64,000 nt of DNA from CAWJNF01 sp963844235 (GCA_963844235.1 CAWJNF010000004.1:682001-746000); one strand, 5' to 3'; positions 32,961 to 43,931 are shown, counted from the stretch's first letter. Translations and numbers: made by a program. Notes: generated from the letters alone by a model not told the origin.

Positions 32961-33033
32961 GGGCGGTTAGCTCAGCTGGGAGAGCGCCTGCCTTACAAGC
33001 AGGAGGTCGCTGGTTCGAGCCCGGCACCGCCCA
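32961..33033 (+). tRNA. tRNA-Val (UAC)
   Basis: Acceptor GGGCGGT pairs with ACCGCCC, discriminator A; anticodon stem CCTGC/GCAGG around loop CTTACAA, anticodon UAC; T-arm GCTGG TTCGAGC CCGGC. CCA not encoded. Its 3' 44 bp recur downstream at 44,473, and 20-22 bp at 46,083 and 63,011, so it has been an integration target. Confidence 0.95.
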
Positions 33034-33257
33034 TTCAGGCTCACGCCGATCCCGTCTGGCCATGCCGATTCCGCGTGGTTGAGCCAAACCAGCCGACGCC
33101 CAGGTGTGCGAGAGGGGCAGTGGATGCGAGATCATGCTCCCCTCGGTGCTCCCCCCGGCTGTGACTCGTCGCTGCGACTTCTCGGTGCTGTACCGGTGCC
33201 GCACCGGATCTCGCGCCTCGAGCCGGAGGAAGCCAACAGAGCCGAGAGGAGGCCGCC

Positions 33258-34247
33258 ATGCCCGCCACGGTCACCGTCATCCCTGACCGCGGCGCTTCCG
33301 CCGAGCCCTCGATCGCCGCAACATCCTCGCCGCCCTCTCGCCGCCGCCGAGCTCCCGCACGTCGGCTAACCGATGCGCTCGCGCTCGTGCTGCTCCTCGC
33401 CGACGAGGAAGACGAGCGGCGGTTCCGGCGTGCAGCGGTTCGGTGGGCGTCGCGGTACACCCGTGAGGTTCCGGGCGTAGAGCCGGCCGAGGCGCAGGCG
33501 GTGCTCGGCCTGACGGTTATGCTCGGAGGGCGGCGCGTTCAGGCCGCGTGTGCGCTCGGTCAGCTCCTCGGCGAAATCTCTTGCCCGCGGCCGAACTCCT
33601 GCTCGTACCGCTGCCTAGTCCTCGCCGAATCGGGCGACGACCTAGGAGTCCACTGGGCCGAGATCCTCGTCAGCGGGCGCCTTCCCGCCGGGACCGGCGC
33701 GCCTCAACGCAGCAGCCGGTCAGCGTTGACGCTGATCCCCGCCGGGCCGACCCTGCGACCCTGCGCCGTACCGGGGCTCCGCGGCTGCCGCCACTTCGGG
33801 CCGACCCCCGTACCAGTCCCCGTTGATTGGCTCTTGGCGGGCAGCGCGGTTGGCGCGATGATCCGGACGTCCACCGCACTGCCCACGCGGCGCCACGAAG
33901 GTCGTCGCACGAGGCCGGCCTGGAACCGCCACGATCCGGACCTGCTGATGACGTATATGGCGGACGAGTGCAGTTACCAGGAATCCTTCGGTTCGGAGCT
34001 GGAGGGCGCCGACTACGTCGGCCGGGAGGCCGTACGCGAGGGGTTCGCTGCCTTCTTCGAGCGCTATCCGGACGGCCGTTTCGTCGACAGTGAGATCCGG
34101 GCGTTCGAGCCCGAACGCGCGGCCGCTGTCTGGACGTTCGCTGCGAGCCGACTCGACGGGGGCAGGTCGCGTGTGCGAGGCTGCGACCTGTTCGAGTTCG
34201 ACGGAGACAAGGTCAGCCGCAAGAACGCGTTCCGCAAGCAGCAGTAA
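33258..34247 (+). CDS. Chimeric frame: orphan small protein joined to a SnoaL-like domain
   Basis: A 329-codon frame with a strong GAGAGGAGG site before ATG 33,258. Residues 1-105 look like a self-contained helical orphan (LTDALALVLLLADEEDERRFRRAAVRWASR, AEAQAVLGLTVMLGG). Residues 110-200 look like non-coding DNA read through. From about 205 (ATG 33,859) it becomes an NTF2/SnoaL-like domain: WNRHDPDLLMTYMADE, YQESFGSELEG, FERYPDGRFVDSEIRAFEP, CDLFEFDGDKVSRKNAF. The SnoaL part lacks its usual first helix, so it is 5'-truncated. It ends 20 nt before the hydantoinase A gene and may belong to that operon. Confidence 0.6.
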   Translation: MPATVTVIPDRGASAEPSIAATSSPPSRRRRAPARRLTDALALVLLLADEEDERRFRRAAVRWASRYTREVPGVEPAEAQAVLGLTVMLGGRRVQAACALGQLLGEISCPRPNSCSYRCLVLAESGDDLGVHWAEILVSGRLPAGTGAPQRSSRSALTLIPAGPTLRPCAVPGLRGCRHFGPTPVPVPVDWLLAGSAVGAMIRTSTALPTRRHEGRRTRPAWNRHDPDLLMTYMADECSYQESFGSELEGADYVGREAVREGFAAFFERYPDGRFVDSEIRAFEPERAAAVWTFAASRLDGGRSRVRGCDLFEFDGDKVSRKNAFRKQQ

Positions 34248-34267
34248 ACCCTCGCTGGGAGGATCGA

Positions 34268-36308
34268 ATGCCACGGATGCTCCGCGTCGCCGTCGACGTC
34301 GGCGGGACGTTCACCGACATCTGCGTCCTCGACGAGCGGGACGGCTCGATCGGGGTAGCGAAGGTTCCGTCGACCCCCGACCCGATCGACGGGGTGCTCG
34401 ACGGCGTCGACGAGGCGGGCGTCGACCTGTACGGAGGTCGCGCTCTTCTCGCACGGGACGACCGTGGCGACGAACGCGCTGATCACGCGGCGCTTTCCCC
34501 CGGCGGCGATGGTCACGACGAAGGGCTTCCGCGACGTGATCGAGATCCGGCGCGGCACGAAGGAGGACCTCTGGGACACCTACAAGGACGTCGCGCCGCC
34601 GTACATCAAGCCGCCGGGACCGGCTCGAGGTGACCGAGCGGATCGACTACGCGGGTGCGGTGCTCGAACCGCTCGACGAGGAGGAGGCGCGTGACGTCGC
34701 GGCGCGGCTGCGCCGTCGGGACGTCGATTCGGTGGCCGTCTGCTTCGTCAACTCCTACGCCAACCCGGCGCACGAGCAGCGGATGCGGGAGATCCTCGAG
34801 GAGGAGCTCCCGGGCGTGATCGTGTCGACGTCGAGCGAGGTGCTGCCCGAGATCTTCGAGCACGAGCGCTTCTCGACCACTGTTGCGAACGCGGTGCTGG
34901 CACCGCTCGTCGGCCAGTACACGCGCCGGCTCGAGGAGCGCCTCACCGAGGGCGGCTACGACGGCGATCTGCTGCTGCTCCATTCGGGCGGCGGCGTGAT
35001 GACGCCGAAGAGCGCTCGAGCGGCTGGCCGTCCGACTGGCCGCCTCCGGGATCGCGGCCGGCGCGATCGCCAGCCGACACCTCGCAGGCCTCTGCGGTTA
35101 CGACGAACGCGATCGGGCTGGACATGGGCGGCACCTCGACCGACATCTCGCTCGTCTACGGTGGCGAGGCGCGGCTGACGAAGGAGTGGTTCGTCGAGTA
35201 CGGCTACCCGATCGTCTTCCCGTCGATCGAGGTGTTGACGATCGGCGCCGGCGGCGGGTCGCTCGCGTGGATCGACGAGGCCGGCGTCGCTGCGCAACGG
35301 GCCGCAGTCAGCGGGAGCGGAGCCCGGCCCGGCCTGCTACGGCCGCGGCGGCGAGCAGGCGACGAACACCGACGCGAACCTCGTGCTCGGCCGGCTCGGA
35401 GAGCGTCTCATCGGCGGCGCGATGACGCTCGACCGTGAGGCGGCCGCGCGCGCGATCGAGCGCTCGGTCGCCGAGCCGCTCGGGCTGCCACTCGAGGATG
35501 CGGCGCGCGCGATCCTGCAGGTCGCGAATGCGAACATGGCCGACGCCGTGCGGTTGATCTCGATCCGCCGCGGCTACGACCCACGTGAGTTCGCGCTCGT
35601 CGTCTTCGGCGGGGCGGGCCCGCTGCACGGCGTCGCGCTCGCGCGGGAGCTGTCGATCCCGACCGTGCTCGTGCCGCCGAACCCGGGGATCACGTCGGCG
35701 CTCGGATGCCTGCTTGTCGACGTCCGGCATGACCTCTCGACGATGTACCTCGCGCGCACCGACCGGCTCGATCCGGCCGAGCTCGAGGGCGAGTTCGCCT
35801 CCCTCGAGGCCGAGGCGCACGAGCGACTCGAGACCGAAGGCGTACCCGAAGCGGGCATGAGCCTGCAGCGCTTCCTCGACATGCGCTACCTCGGGCAGTG
35901 GCGGTCCATGTCGATCCCGGTCGGCTCGCCGCTCGAGCTCGACGCAGCCGTCGCGGCCTTCCATCGGAGCACGCTCGCGAGCACAACTACCGCCGCGACG
36001 CCGCGCCGGTCGAGGTCTACCGGCTGAATGTCCGCGCGGTCGGCGTGACGCCGAAGGCTGAGCTGCGACGCTACGAACGCAGCGGCGCCGCGTTGCGGTC
36101 GACCGGGACGCGCAGCGTCCAGTTCGACGAGCTCGACGGCCTGGTCGCCACGCCGGTGTACACGCGCGAGGGGCTCCCGGCGGGCGCCGTGCTCGAGGGC
36201 CCGGCCGTGATCGACCAGCTCGACTCGACGACGCTCGTTCCTCCGGGCGTGACGGCCGAGGTCGACGAGTGGCTGAACGTCCGCATCCATGTGGAGGAGG
36301 CTCGCTGA
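34268..36308 (+). pseudogene. hyuA: Hydantoinase/oxoprolinase A subunit, six frame breaks
   Basis: ATP-dependent hydantoinase or oxoprolinase family, HyuA subunit; full family length (about 680 codons) is present but in pieces. N-terminus MLRVAVDVGGTFTDICVLDE (phosphate loop), then FSHGTTVATNALITRR, CFVNSYANPAHEQR, LHSGGGVMTPKSA, LDMGGTSTDISLVYGG, GPQSAGAEPGPACYGRGG, EFALVVFGGAGPLHGVALA. Breaks near 34,430, 34,620, 35,010, 35,095, 35,290 and 35,960. Five need one base removed or two added, one needs one base added. No nonsense substitution is seen inside any segment, which suggests very recent decay or indel errors. Stop and hyuB start overlap (TGATG). Confidence 0.82.
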
Positions 36309-38298
36309 TGGCAGCGCCCGCCCGCAACTACACGCTCGACCCGGTCACCTTCGAGGTGCTGAAGAACGCGTTCGTCACGACTGTCGACCAGATGGCGGAG
36401 CAGATCCTGCGCACGTGCCACTCGTTCGTCCTCTACGCGCGCGACTTCTCCTCGGCGCTCTGCGACCCGAGCGGCGACACGATCATGCAAGGGAGCCAGG
36501 ACATCGCCGTACACGTCGGCACGCTGCACTTCACGGCGAAGGCGACGATCGACGCCTTCGCCGGCCGCATGCGGCCGGGCGACGTCTATGCGATCAACGA
36601 CCCGTATGCGGGCGGCACGCACTTCTGCGACGTGCGCGTCGTTCGGCCGATCTTCCATGAGGGCGAGTTGATCGCTTATGCCCAGTCGAACGGTCACTGG
36701 GCGGACGTCGGCGGCAGCGTCCCGGGCTCCTTCGACGTCAACGCGCGGGAGCACTTCGGCGAAGGCCTGCGCATCACGCCCGTGCGGATCTACCACGAGG
36801 CCGCTACTGCGACGACGTCGTCCGGATGATCGTCTCGAACACGCGCAGCCCCGAAGGGAACGAGGGCGACCTGCACTCGCAGGTCGAGGCGACTGCAGTA
36901 GCCGAGCGCGAGCTTGTCCGGCTCGTCGGCAAATACGGCCTCGATACCGTCGTGACAGCGTTCCAGGAGGTTCAGGACTACGTCGAGCGGCTGACGCGCC
37001 AGCGCGTCTCGCGGCTTCCCGACGGAACGTGGGAGACCGAGGACTACCTCGACTACGACCCCACACTCGGCGAAGGCCTGATCCCGGTTCGCGTTCGAAT
37101 GACGATCGAGGGCGACCAGATCCACTACGACCTCTCGGGCTCGCACCCCGCCGTCGGGACGTTCCTGAACGGCAGCTACGGCTCGACGTTCTCGGGCGTC
37201 GTCACCGGGACGAAGATGTTCTTCCCCGACCTGCCGCTCAACTCGGGCTTCTACCGCGCCCTCACCGTCGACCTCGGCCCCGTCGGAACGGTCGTCAACG
37301 CGGGCTGGCCGACTGCCGTGACGGGCTTCTGCTCGGGCGCCTACGGCAAGGTCGTGAACTCCGTCATGGAGTTGTGGTCCCAAGTGATGCCCGAGCGAGC
37401 GATCGCGTGCTGTCCCGACATCGAGTACCTCCTGATCGGCGGTCGCGACGGGCGCTACGAGGATCGGCCGATCTTCATGTGGTACGACTGGATGGTCAAC
37501 GGCTGGGGTGGCCGCAATGGCAAGGACGGCTCGAACGCGACCTCGAGCATCTTCGGTGTCGGCGAGGCGGGGCAGCCGTTCGAGGGGCAGGAACGCCTCA
37601 CCCCGGTGATCACGAGCGAGCACTCGATCCTCGCCGACTCGGGTGGACCAGGGCAGTTTCGCGGCGGCTGCGGCGCGCAGAAGGGCGGCACCCTGACCGC
37701 TGCGAAGGGGACGGTCATGTCGTACTGCTGCGACCGCGCACGGTCGATCACATGGGGCATCCAGGGCGGCCTGCCGTCGATCCCGCAGGGCGTCTGGCTG
37801 CGGCCCGACGACGAGGAGATCCGCTTCCTGGGGGCGATCTTCTCGAACGTTCCAGTCGGGGAAGGCGACTTCTTCACGCGTGCCTCGGCCGGTGGCGGCG
37901 GATACGGCGACCCGCTCGAGCGCGACCCGGAGCGCGTCCGCGAAGATGTCGGGGAGGGCTATGTCACCCTGCGACGCGCACAGCTCGATTACGGCGTCGT
38001 GCTGCGTGAGCTCGACGCCGACCTCGGCATGTACGAGATCGACGAGGCGGGCACCGCCCGCGAGCGAGCCTCTCAGCGCGAGACTCGAACCGGCTGGCTC
38101 GAGGAGGACGCGGAGGACGTCGCTGCCCGCTATCGATCCGGCGAGCTGACGACGCACGATCTTGTCCGCCGGTACGGCGTCATCCTCGACTGGGGCGTGG
38201 GACTGCTTCTGCCGCGGACGACCGAGCAGTTTCGGGCCATGCTACGACGCCGCGCCTCGGCGCACTGGCCGGCGGCCCCTAGGGCGACGTCCGGCTGA
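36308..38298 (+). pseudogene. hyuB: Hydantoinase/oxoprolinase B subunit, one frame break
   Basis: HyuB family partner, about 663 codons. First segment: YTLDPVTFEVLKNAFVTTVDQMAEQI, CDPSGDTIMQGSQDIAVHVG, NDPYAGGTHFCDVRVV. A single missing base near 36,803 (GAGGCCGC where GAGGGCCGC restores HEGRYCDDVVRMIVSN) shifts the frame; the second segment to 38,298 is intact: NTRSPEGNEGDLHSQ, GFCSGAYGKVVNSV, DSGGPGQFRGGCG, ASAGGGGYGDPLERDP. Together with HyuA it would open a five-membered ureide or lactam ring with ATP. Strand, spacing and overlap with hyuA indicate one operon. Confidence 0.88.
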
Positions 38299-38611
38299 CG
38301 CGAGCCGCTCGCGAGTGCGACGCGCACGACTCTTGGCGGTCGGGTCCCTAGCCCGGGGAGTTTGACCGGGCGTAGCTCCGCGGGGGGATCCTCATCGCAA
38401 CCCCGGCCATCTCCCAGACTGGAGCCCCGCGGCCATAGGTTTCGCCGAGGCCCAGTTCACGTCCGGCGGCTCACGCGTCGTACACGTGCAGCACAAAGTC
38501 GCCAGCGTCGCTGTCCCTGTTTAGGTCACGCCCGCCCTGCGCGTCCTCGGAAACTGTGAAGGCGATCCGGTCACCTACCAACTCGAGGTCTGGGCGCCGA
38601 TCTCCGCTCAG
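38299..38611. other. Intergenic stretch after hyuB
   Basis: Apart from the minus-strand exoprotein remnant I see no gene, RNA or clear hairpin here. Confidence 0.5.
38471..38600 (-). pseudogene. Fragment of a DLNGDGD-repeat exoprotein
   Basis: On the minus strand, DLELVGDRIAFTVSEDAQGG then RDLNRDSDAGDFVLHVYDA reads as one unit of the calcium-loop-like repeat proteins (DLNGDGDxDDxVLHVYD). A stop follows at 38,471 and no further units are found, so this is a remnant about 40 codons long. Confidence 0.5.
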
Positions 38612-38908
38612 TTGGCTGAGCCCACGACCGCTCTGGGACTCCCAAACGGGGGGCCGCGGGCACGGTGGTACCCCCGGGTGCGCCACCACGCGGACGGCGG
38701 TGTCAGCTTCGCCTTCGAGGGCGTCGATGGCCTGCTCATCGTGGGCGCCACGCGCACCCGCCTCATCGTGTTCAGCCACGGCGTCGTGCTCGGCTACTCC
38801 CTCGACGGCGAACTGCGCGAGGCGCTGGTCGCAGACGGCCCACGCCCGCCGCTCAAGCAGCTGGGTCGACTGGCCCCGCAGCGGGCCGCCGCAGCGCGCT
38901 GGTGCTAG
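38612..38908 (+). CDS. Small hypothetical protein
   Basis: 98 residues, unrecognised. Mostly beta pattern: DGGVSFAFEGVDGLLIVGATRTRLIVFSHGVVLGYSLDG resembles alternating strands with an inner hydrophobic periodicity. Continues to a basic C-terminus (PPLKQLGRLAPQRAAAARW). Within the putative island, upstream of a zinc-ribbon gene on the same strand. Confidence 0.5.
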   Translation: MAEPTTALGLPNGGPRARWYPRVRHHADGGVSFAFEGVDGLLIVGATRTRLIVFSHGVVLGYSLDGELREALVADGPRPPLKQLGRLAPQRAAAARWC

Positions 38909-39009
38909 GGCGCCGCAGGGGCCGCGCGCGGCCCGGCCTCCTGCCAGGTCGCCCCGGCGCCGCGCGTGGCCGCAGCGGGGCGCACAGCGGCCCGTAGCGG
39001 AGGCGCCGC

Positions 39010-39246
39010 GTGCTCCGGTACACGGCCCGCTGCCACCACTGCAAGCTCGGCATCAGCGGCCGGCGCCGCAGCTTCTGCGACAGGCGGTGCCGTCAGCGGG
39101 CATGGAGGCGGCGCCGCCAAGGTCTCCCTGAGGACGCCTACAGCTGGCCCTTCCCCGGTGGCGAACGCGCCCAGCGCGGCCCGGTGCCCATGTGGCGCAT
39201 GACGCGGAGCGAGCAGCGCGACTTCGACCGCCTCTACGGCGATTGA
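39010..39246 (+). CDS. Small zinc-ribbon protein
   Basis: 78 residues with a four-cysteine ribbon: CHHC at 8-11 and FCDRRC at 23-27 (C-x2-C...C-x3-C spacing about right for a treble-clef or ribbon), then a very basic segment RQRAWRRRRQGLP. Nucleic-acid binding is likely; such proteins are frequent on plasmids and integrated elements. C-terminal half unrecognised. Confidence 0.6.
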   Translation: MLRYTARCHHCKLGISGRRRSFCDRRCRQRAWRRRRQGLPEDAYSWPFPGGERAQRGPVPMWRMTRSEQRDFDRLYGD

Positions 39247-39280
39247 GTCACACGACCGGTGCAGGCAACGGTCACTTCGA

Positions 39281-39870
39281 TCATTCGCAGCCGATTCCGT
39301 CGCCGTCGGAGTCAAGGGCGTACACGTCCGGGCCGACCACGTTGAACGGCCCCGTCACGTAGTAGGGGCCGTCGCCCGAGCCACCAGCGCAGTCGTAGTC
39401 GGAGGCGCTGGGCAGCAGGCACACGCCCGCGTAGGAGGCGTGGCACTGCTCGGCGGGCGGCTGCGTGGGCGGCGCCGGCTCGTCGAGCACCAGCTCCTCC
39501 GTGCACACGTTCGGGTAGAGGTAGACGTTGATCTTCGCCGGCGTGCGGGACTTGCGGTACGCCTCGGCCTGGCCGCTGCACGTGTAGCGCCACGTGTAGA
39601 GCAGCTCGGCCTCGTAGACGCGGGTGAAGCGGCAACGCACGACGGCGCGGCTGGCGGCGGCTATCGCAGAGGGCCGGCTGGGCCGTCGGCATCGTAGACG
39701 GACCAGTCGAGCACGCGCGTGGCGTTGCGCGGGTGGGCGATGACGTTGGCGATGGCGGCCTCGCCATCCGCGAGCGTCACCGGCGGCACCTTGGCATCCG
39801 CCGAAGCGGGCGCCGCCAGCGCGAGCAGCGTGACAGCGGCGAACAGCACAACGAGAACGTGTCTTCTCAT
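39281..39870 (-). pseudogene. Secreted excalibur-domain protein with one frame break
   Basis: From ATG 39,870 (AGGAAGGA ribosome site just upstream): signal peptide MRRHVLVVLFAAVTLLALAA ending ASADA, then a short mature region to WSVYDADGPAGPLR and a stop. Shifting by one base near 39,665 continues into SAIAAASRAVVRCRFTRV, YTWRYTCSGQAEAYRK and a C-terminal excalibur motif: CAGGSGDGPYYV and YALDSDGDGIGCE, the DxDxDG calcium loop plus paired Cys. Whole product about 196 residues, exported. Confidence 0.72.
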
Positions 39871-40543
39871 TCCTTCCTCTCTCCGGCGACTTCAGCCGAA
39901 CTCGACTACATCGTCGCAACGCCAATGGTGATGCGGCTAGACGCAATTGGGTCTATCGAGAGGTTCTCCTGAGAGGTGGCACGCGGATGGACCCGTCCTT
40001 CCGCCACGGGGGGAGACGTCGCCTTCGAGGCGCACGCCAACAGTGCCCCGCAGCGCCCGTAGGGCCGCCATCGCCGTCACGACAGAACGCCAGAACAACG
40101 CCAGAACGATCCACCTTCGGCCCGTAGCGGAGTTGGCTGCCCGTGCGGTCTTGCGCGGCGCGACCCCGCTTGCCATGCGGGCTTGGGGCAGGTGTTGACA
40201 GGTGCTGCTAGGTGATGCCCGGTTGCCCTACGCGGCCTGTCACGCCGGAGGTCGCGGGTTCGAGTCCCGTCGCTCCCGTCTCTCGAAGTGCCTGCCAGTC
40301 GGCATGGCTGTTGCCTGTCTTGGCGCACGAGCGGTGCGCGACCACACATGTTCCACACACGAACGCCCGGGTTGTAGCCGGCTCCGGCCGGTCGTAGCCG
40401 GTGCCGGCGGCACGCGGCGGGTCGCAGCGGTGGAGCGGTTGGGGTGCGGCCGGCGGAAAGCCGGAGTTCACGGCGGTCGCCCGGCAAGACGGAGCTCAAG
40501 GCGCTCGTTGTTGATCTCGCGAGGTCGTCCCCCGGGTCGGGTG
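39871..40543. other. Geneless junction holding a tRNA-Asp remnant
   Basis: No supported gene. Frames here on the minus strand read GLEPATSGVTGR-like peptides, a known artefact of translating tRNA 3' ends. The stretch holds the tRNA-Asp 3' half (40,233-40,278) and, about 70 bp after it, CCACACATGTTCCACACACG and GTCGTAGCCGG words that recur near 44,065. Confidence 0.6.
40233..40278 (+). repeat. tRNA-Asp (GUC) 3' half, attachment-site remnant
   Basis: Anticodon arm CGGCCTGTCACGCCG (anticodon GTC), then GGAGGTCGCGGGTTCGAGTC and CCGTCGCTCCCG, matching the T-arm and 3' acceptor of actinobacterial tRNA-Asp. The 5' acceptor GGGAGCG and D-arm are missing. A fragment that starts at the anticodon arm and runs to the 3' end is the usual product of tyrosine-recombinase integration. 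Confidence 0.75.
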
Positions 40544-43500
40544 CTAGACCGCCGCGGCCTCGCTCTCGCCGAGCAGCGCGTCCGTCTCGGCGAGCGCAGG
40601 CTGGTACCCCATGGACGCGAAGAGCTCGCGCGCCTCGCGCAGCGGCGACTCGGCCTCCGGCTTGCCAAGCGCGGCGAGGCAGCGGCCCTGGCCGAGCAGG
40701 GCATACGCGTGCTCAGGCACGTTTTCGAATGCGCGCCAGCGTCCAGCAGCCTCGGCGTATAGAGCAGCGGCCTCGGCAGGGTCGCCTGCGGCTTCGGCGA
40801 GCTGAGCTCGGCTGGCGCTGAGCGCGTGCTCGAAGAGCGGCGTGAAAGGCTGGACGCCGTCTACGAGCCGCGCGGCGAGATCGCGATCGCCGAGAGCGAG
40901 CGCGCTGCGCACGAGCTCGGGAAGGCGGCAGGCGTAGTAGGGGTCGCGGCGGATGCCGACGACGTGTTCCAGCTCGACCACGAGCGCCGCTGCCCGCTCG
41001 GGGTGGTCTTGGGCAAGCAGCAGCCGTGTTGCGGCCGGGAACGCCAAAGCGAACAGTTGCGCCTCCCCGCTGTCCCGCGCTCTCGCGACTAGCTCGTCGA
41101 CGGCCGGTGCCTGGTCGTGCGCGCCGCGCTCTACGAGCAAGCGGAGCTGGTGCGACCGCGGCTCGGCGAAGGCGACGTTGCCGTTCGCTTCCATCCGTGC
41201 GGCCAGCGGCTCGGCCTCGGCGAGCGCCTGCTGGCTCCGGCCGAGCTCGGCGAGATAGGTCGTGCGCAGGGCGGCGATGTTGAGCGCGAGCTCGGTGATA
41301 CCGCGCCGCTCGCAGAAGTCGATCCCTTCCTGACACGCCTCGAGCGCCGCCTGCGGCCCCTCGTACTGCCACACGGCGTACGCGAGGTTATTGTGGACGA
41401 CGGCGGCGGTACGGCCATCGGCCTGCTCGATCGCGAACGCGAGCGCGCGGTGCATGTCCCCGAGCCCCTCCCGCTCGCCCAGGCAGGCGCGGGCCGAGCC
41501 GAGGTAGCCGAGCGCGCGCGCCGGCTCGGGCAGGCGCAAGTCGGCGGCGAGCCCGAGCGCCCGCTCGGCGGCCGCGATCGCCTCCCCGTACTTGGCCGAG
41601 CCCACGGCCCGCGACGCCGCGAGCTCGGTGTAGGCGGCGACGAGCTCGGGACCGGCACCCTGCGCCTCGAGCAGGGCGAGCGCCTCAGCGAGCGGCTCCT
41701 CCTGGCCGGGGTCGCCGAGTTGCCCCAGCACGTTCGCAAGCGCGGTCAGGATCCGCCCCGCGGTCACGGCCTGACCCTGCTTCCGAACGAGTGCGAGCGC
41801 CTCCTCCAGCGCGTCCCTCGCTTCCTGGGACCGCGCCTGCTGCTGCGCCGCATGTGCCCAGCGCTCGAGCAGCGACGCGCGTTCGGCGTAACCCGGAGGA
41901 GCGAGCTCGAGCGCCTGCGCCAGGCTTTGCTCCGCGCTCGCGACGTCGAGCGCCAGGGCGCGTGCGCCTGCGAGCGACAGGTAGCGGATCGTGGCCTCCG
42001 TTAGCCCCGCGACGTCGGCCGCCTGGCCGGCGGCACGAGCGAGCTTGAGCGCCTGCAGGTAGTGGTGGGCAAGCACGTCCGCGAGATCCTCGGCCCGCTC
42101 GCCAGCCTTGCCCTCGATCCACGCCGCGGCGGCCCGGTGACGGGCCGCCCGGGCGGCGCGCGGGATCTGTGCGTAGCAGACGTCGCGCACGAGCAGGTGC
42201 CAGAACCCGTATTCGGCCTCGCCTTCCATCGCCGAGGTCCGCGACGGCCGGACGAGCTCCTTGCGGGAGAGCTCATGCAGGGCCTGCTCGACCTCGCGCG
42301 GCTCCCGCTCTCCCATCTCCGCGAGCGCACCCGCCCAGAACACCTTCCCCAGCACGGAAGCGTCCTGGAGCAGGCTCTTGCGCTCCGTCGAGAGCGTGTC
42401 GAGGCGGGCGGCGATGAGTGCCTGCACCGACTCCGGCACCTCCATCGCATCCGGGAGCTCGCCGCGGTCGGAGAGAAGCCGCACGAACTCCTCCGCATAG
42501 AGGGGATTGCCGCCCGCGCGCTCGAGCAGGATCTGCTGCACGTCCGCTGGAAGCACCGCGCGCTCGAGCAGCGCCGAGATGAGACGTGCGGTCTCTTCGT
42601 CTGTCAGCGGCACGAGGTTGATGCGCTGCGCGTTCCGCGCTTTGGCGCCGAAGCCCGGATGGCGCTCGAAGAGCTCGGGGCGGGCGGTACAGAGGAGGAG
42701 CAGTGGCACCCCTTCCGCCCAGTCGGCGAGGTGCTCGAGGAAGGAGAGCAGGGACTCGTCCGCCCAGTGCAGGTCCTCGAAGACGAGGATCGTCTCCCGG
42801 GCCTCCGCCCAGCTCTCGAGCACGCGCCGCCAGGCTGCGAACGACTCCTCCTGCGAGGCGGGCTCCCCGCCAGCGCCGACGAGGGGCGCAAGCCGCGCCT
42901 TCAGCCAGGCGACGTCGGGATCGTCCGCCGGAAGCCTCCGCTCGAGCTTCGCCTCCGCGTCCTCGGGCGAGTCCGACTCGAGGATCCCGCACTCCGCCTT
43001 TACGATCTCGCCGAGCGCCCAGAAGGCGATGCCCTCCCCGTAGGGGAGGCAGCGACCCTGTCGCCAGCGGGTGAGTCCCGGGCCGTTCCTCGATGTGCGC
43101 GAAGAGCTCAGCGCAGAGCCGGCTCTTGCCAACGCCGGGCTCGCCGACGATCGTCACCAGCTGGCAGGAGTGTTGCTGCGCGGAGCGCTCGAAGGTGCCG
43201 ATGAGCAGAGGCTTCTCGAGCTCCCGGCCGACGAGGGGGGTCGAATGGGTGCGCGTGACATCCGAGCCGAAGCGGGCGCGGGGAGCAAGCGGGCGGTAGA
43301 CGGCCAGCGGCTCCGCCTTGCCCTTGACCGCGACGGGCTCGAGCTTCTCGAACTCGAAGATACGCTCGGTCGCGCGATACGTCGCCTCGGAGACGGCGAT
43401 GCCGTTGACCGACGCCGCGCCTTGCAGTCGCGCGGCGGTATTGACGACGTCGCCGGTGACGATCCCTTCGCCCTGCTCCGGACGCGCACCGAGCGCGACG

Positions 43501-43931
43501 ACCGCCTCCCCCGTGCTGATCCCGACCCGTACCTGCAAGGACAGCGTGGGGTCCTGCTCGTTCAGCTCCTCGATCGCCTCCAGCAAGCGCAGCCCCGCGC
43601 GCACTGCCCGCTCCGCGTCGTCCTCGTGGGCGACGGGCGCCCCGAAGACCGCCATCACAGCATCGCCGATGAACTTCTCGACCGTCCCGCCGTAGAGCTC
43701 GAGCTCACGCCGCAGGAGCGCGTGGTACGGGCGGATGCGGGAACGGACATCTTCGGGATCCACGGCTTCCGAGGCGGCCGTGAAGCCGACGAGGTCGCAG
43801 AAGAGGACGGTGACCACCTTGCGCTCCTCCTGGAGCGAGGGCGCGGGCCGCTCGGCTAGCGGGGCGCCGCAGAACGGGCAGAAGGGGAACTCGCCCGGAA
43901 GCTCCTTGCCGCAGGAGGGACAGGTCGGCAC
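40544..43931 (-). pseudogene. Zinc ribbon-cyclase-AAA-TPR signalling protein with one frame break
   Basis: About 1,129 codons. N-terminus: zinc ribbon (Cys4, 7, 18, 21 in MPTCPSCGKE...CPFC); class III nucleotide cyclase domain (about 35-220) with VTVLFCDLVGFT (metal Asp46), EKFIGDAVMAVFG and TGDVVNTAARLQ; then a STAND/AAA ATPase with VTIVGEPGVGKSRL and ILVFEDLHWADESLL; then a long TPR-like helical region to AETDALLGESEAAAV. The frame moves by +1 near 43,085 (GGACTCACC where GGCTCACC gives EERPGLTRWRQGRCLPYGEG). Both halves are otherwise intact. Probably a cyclase-like sensor; nucleotide product uncertain. Confidence 0.85.

Noticed and set aside
40077..40499. Minus-strand frames reading TRTRDLRR / GLEPATSGVTG
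   Set aside because: Well-known translation artefact of tRNA 3' ends; they overlap the tRNA-Asp remnant.
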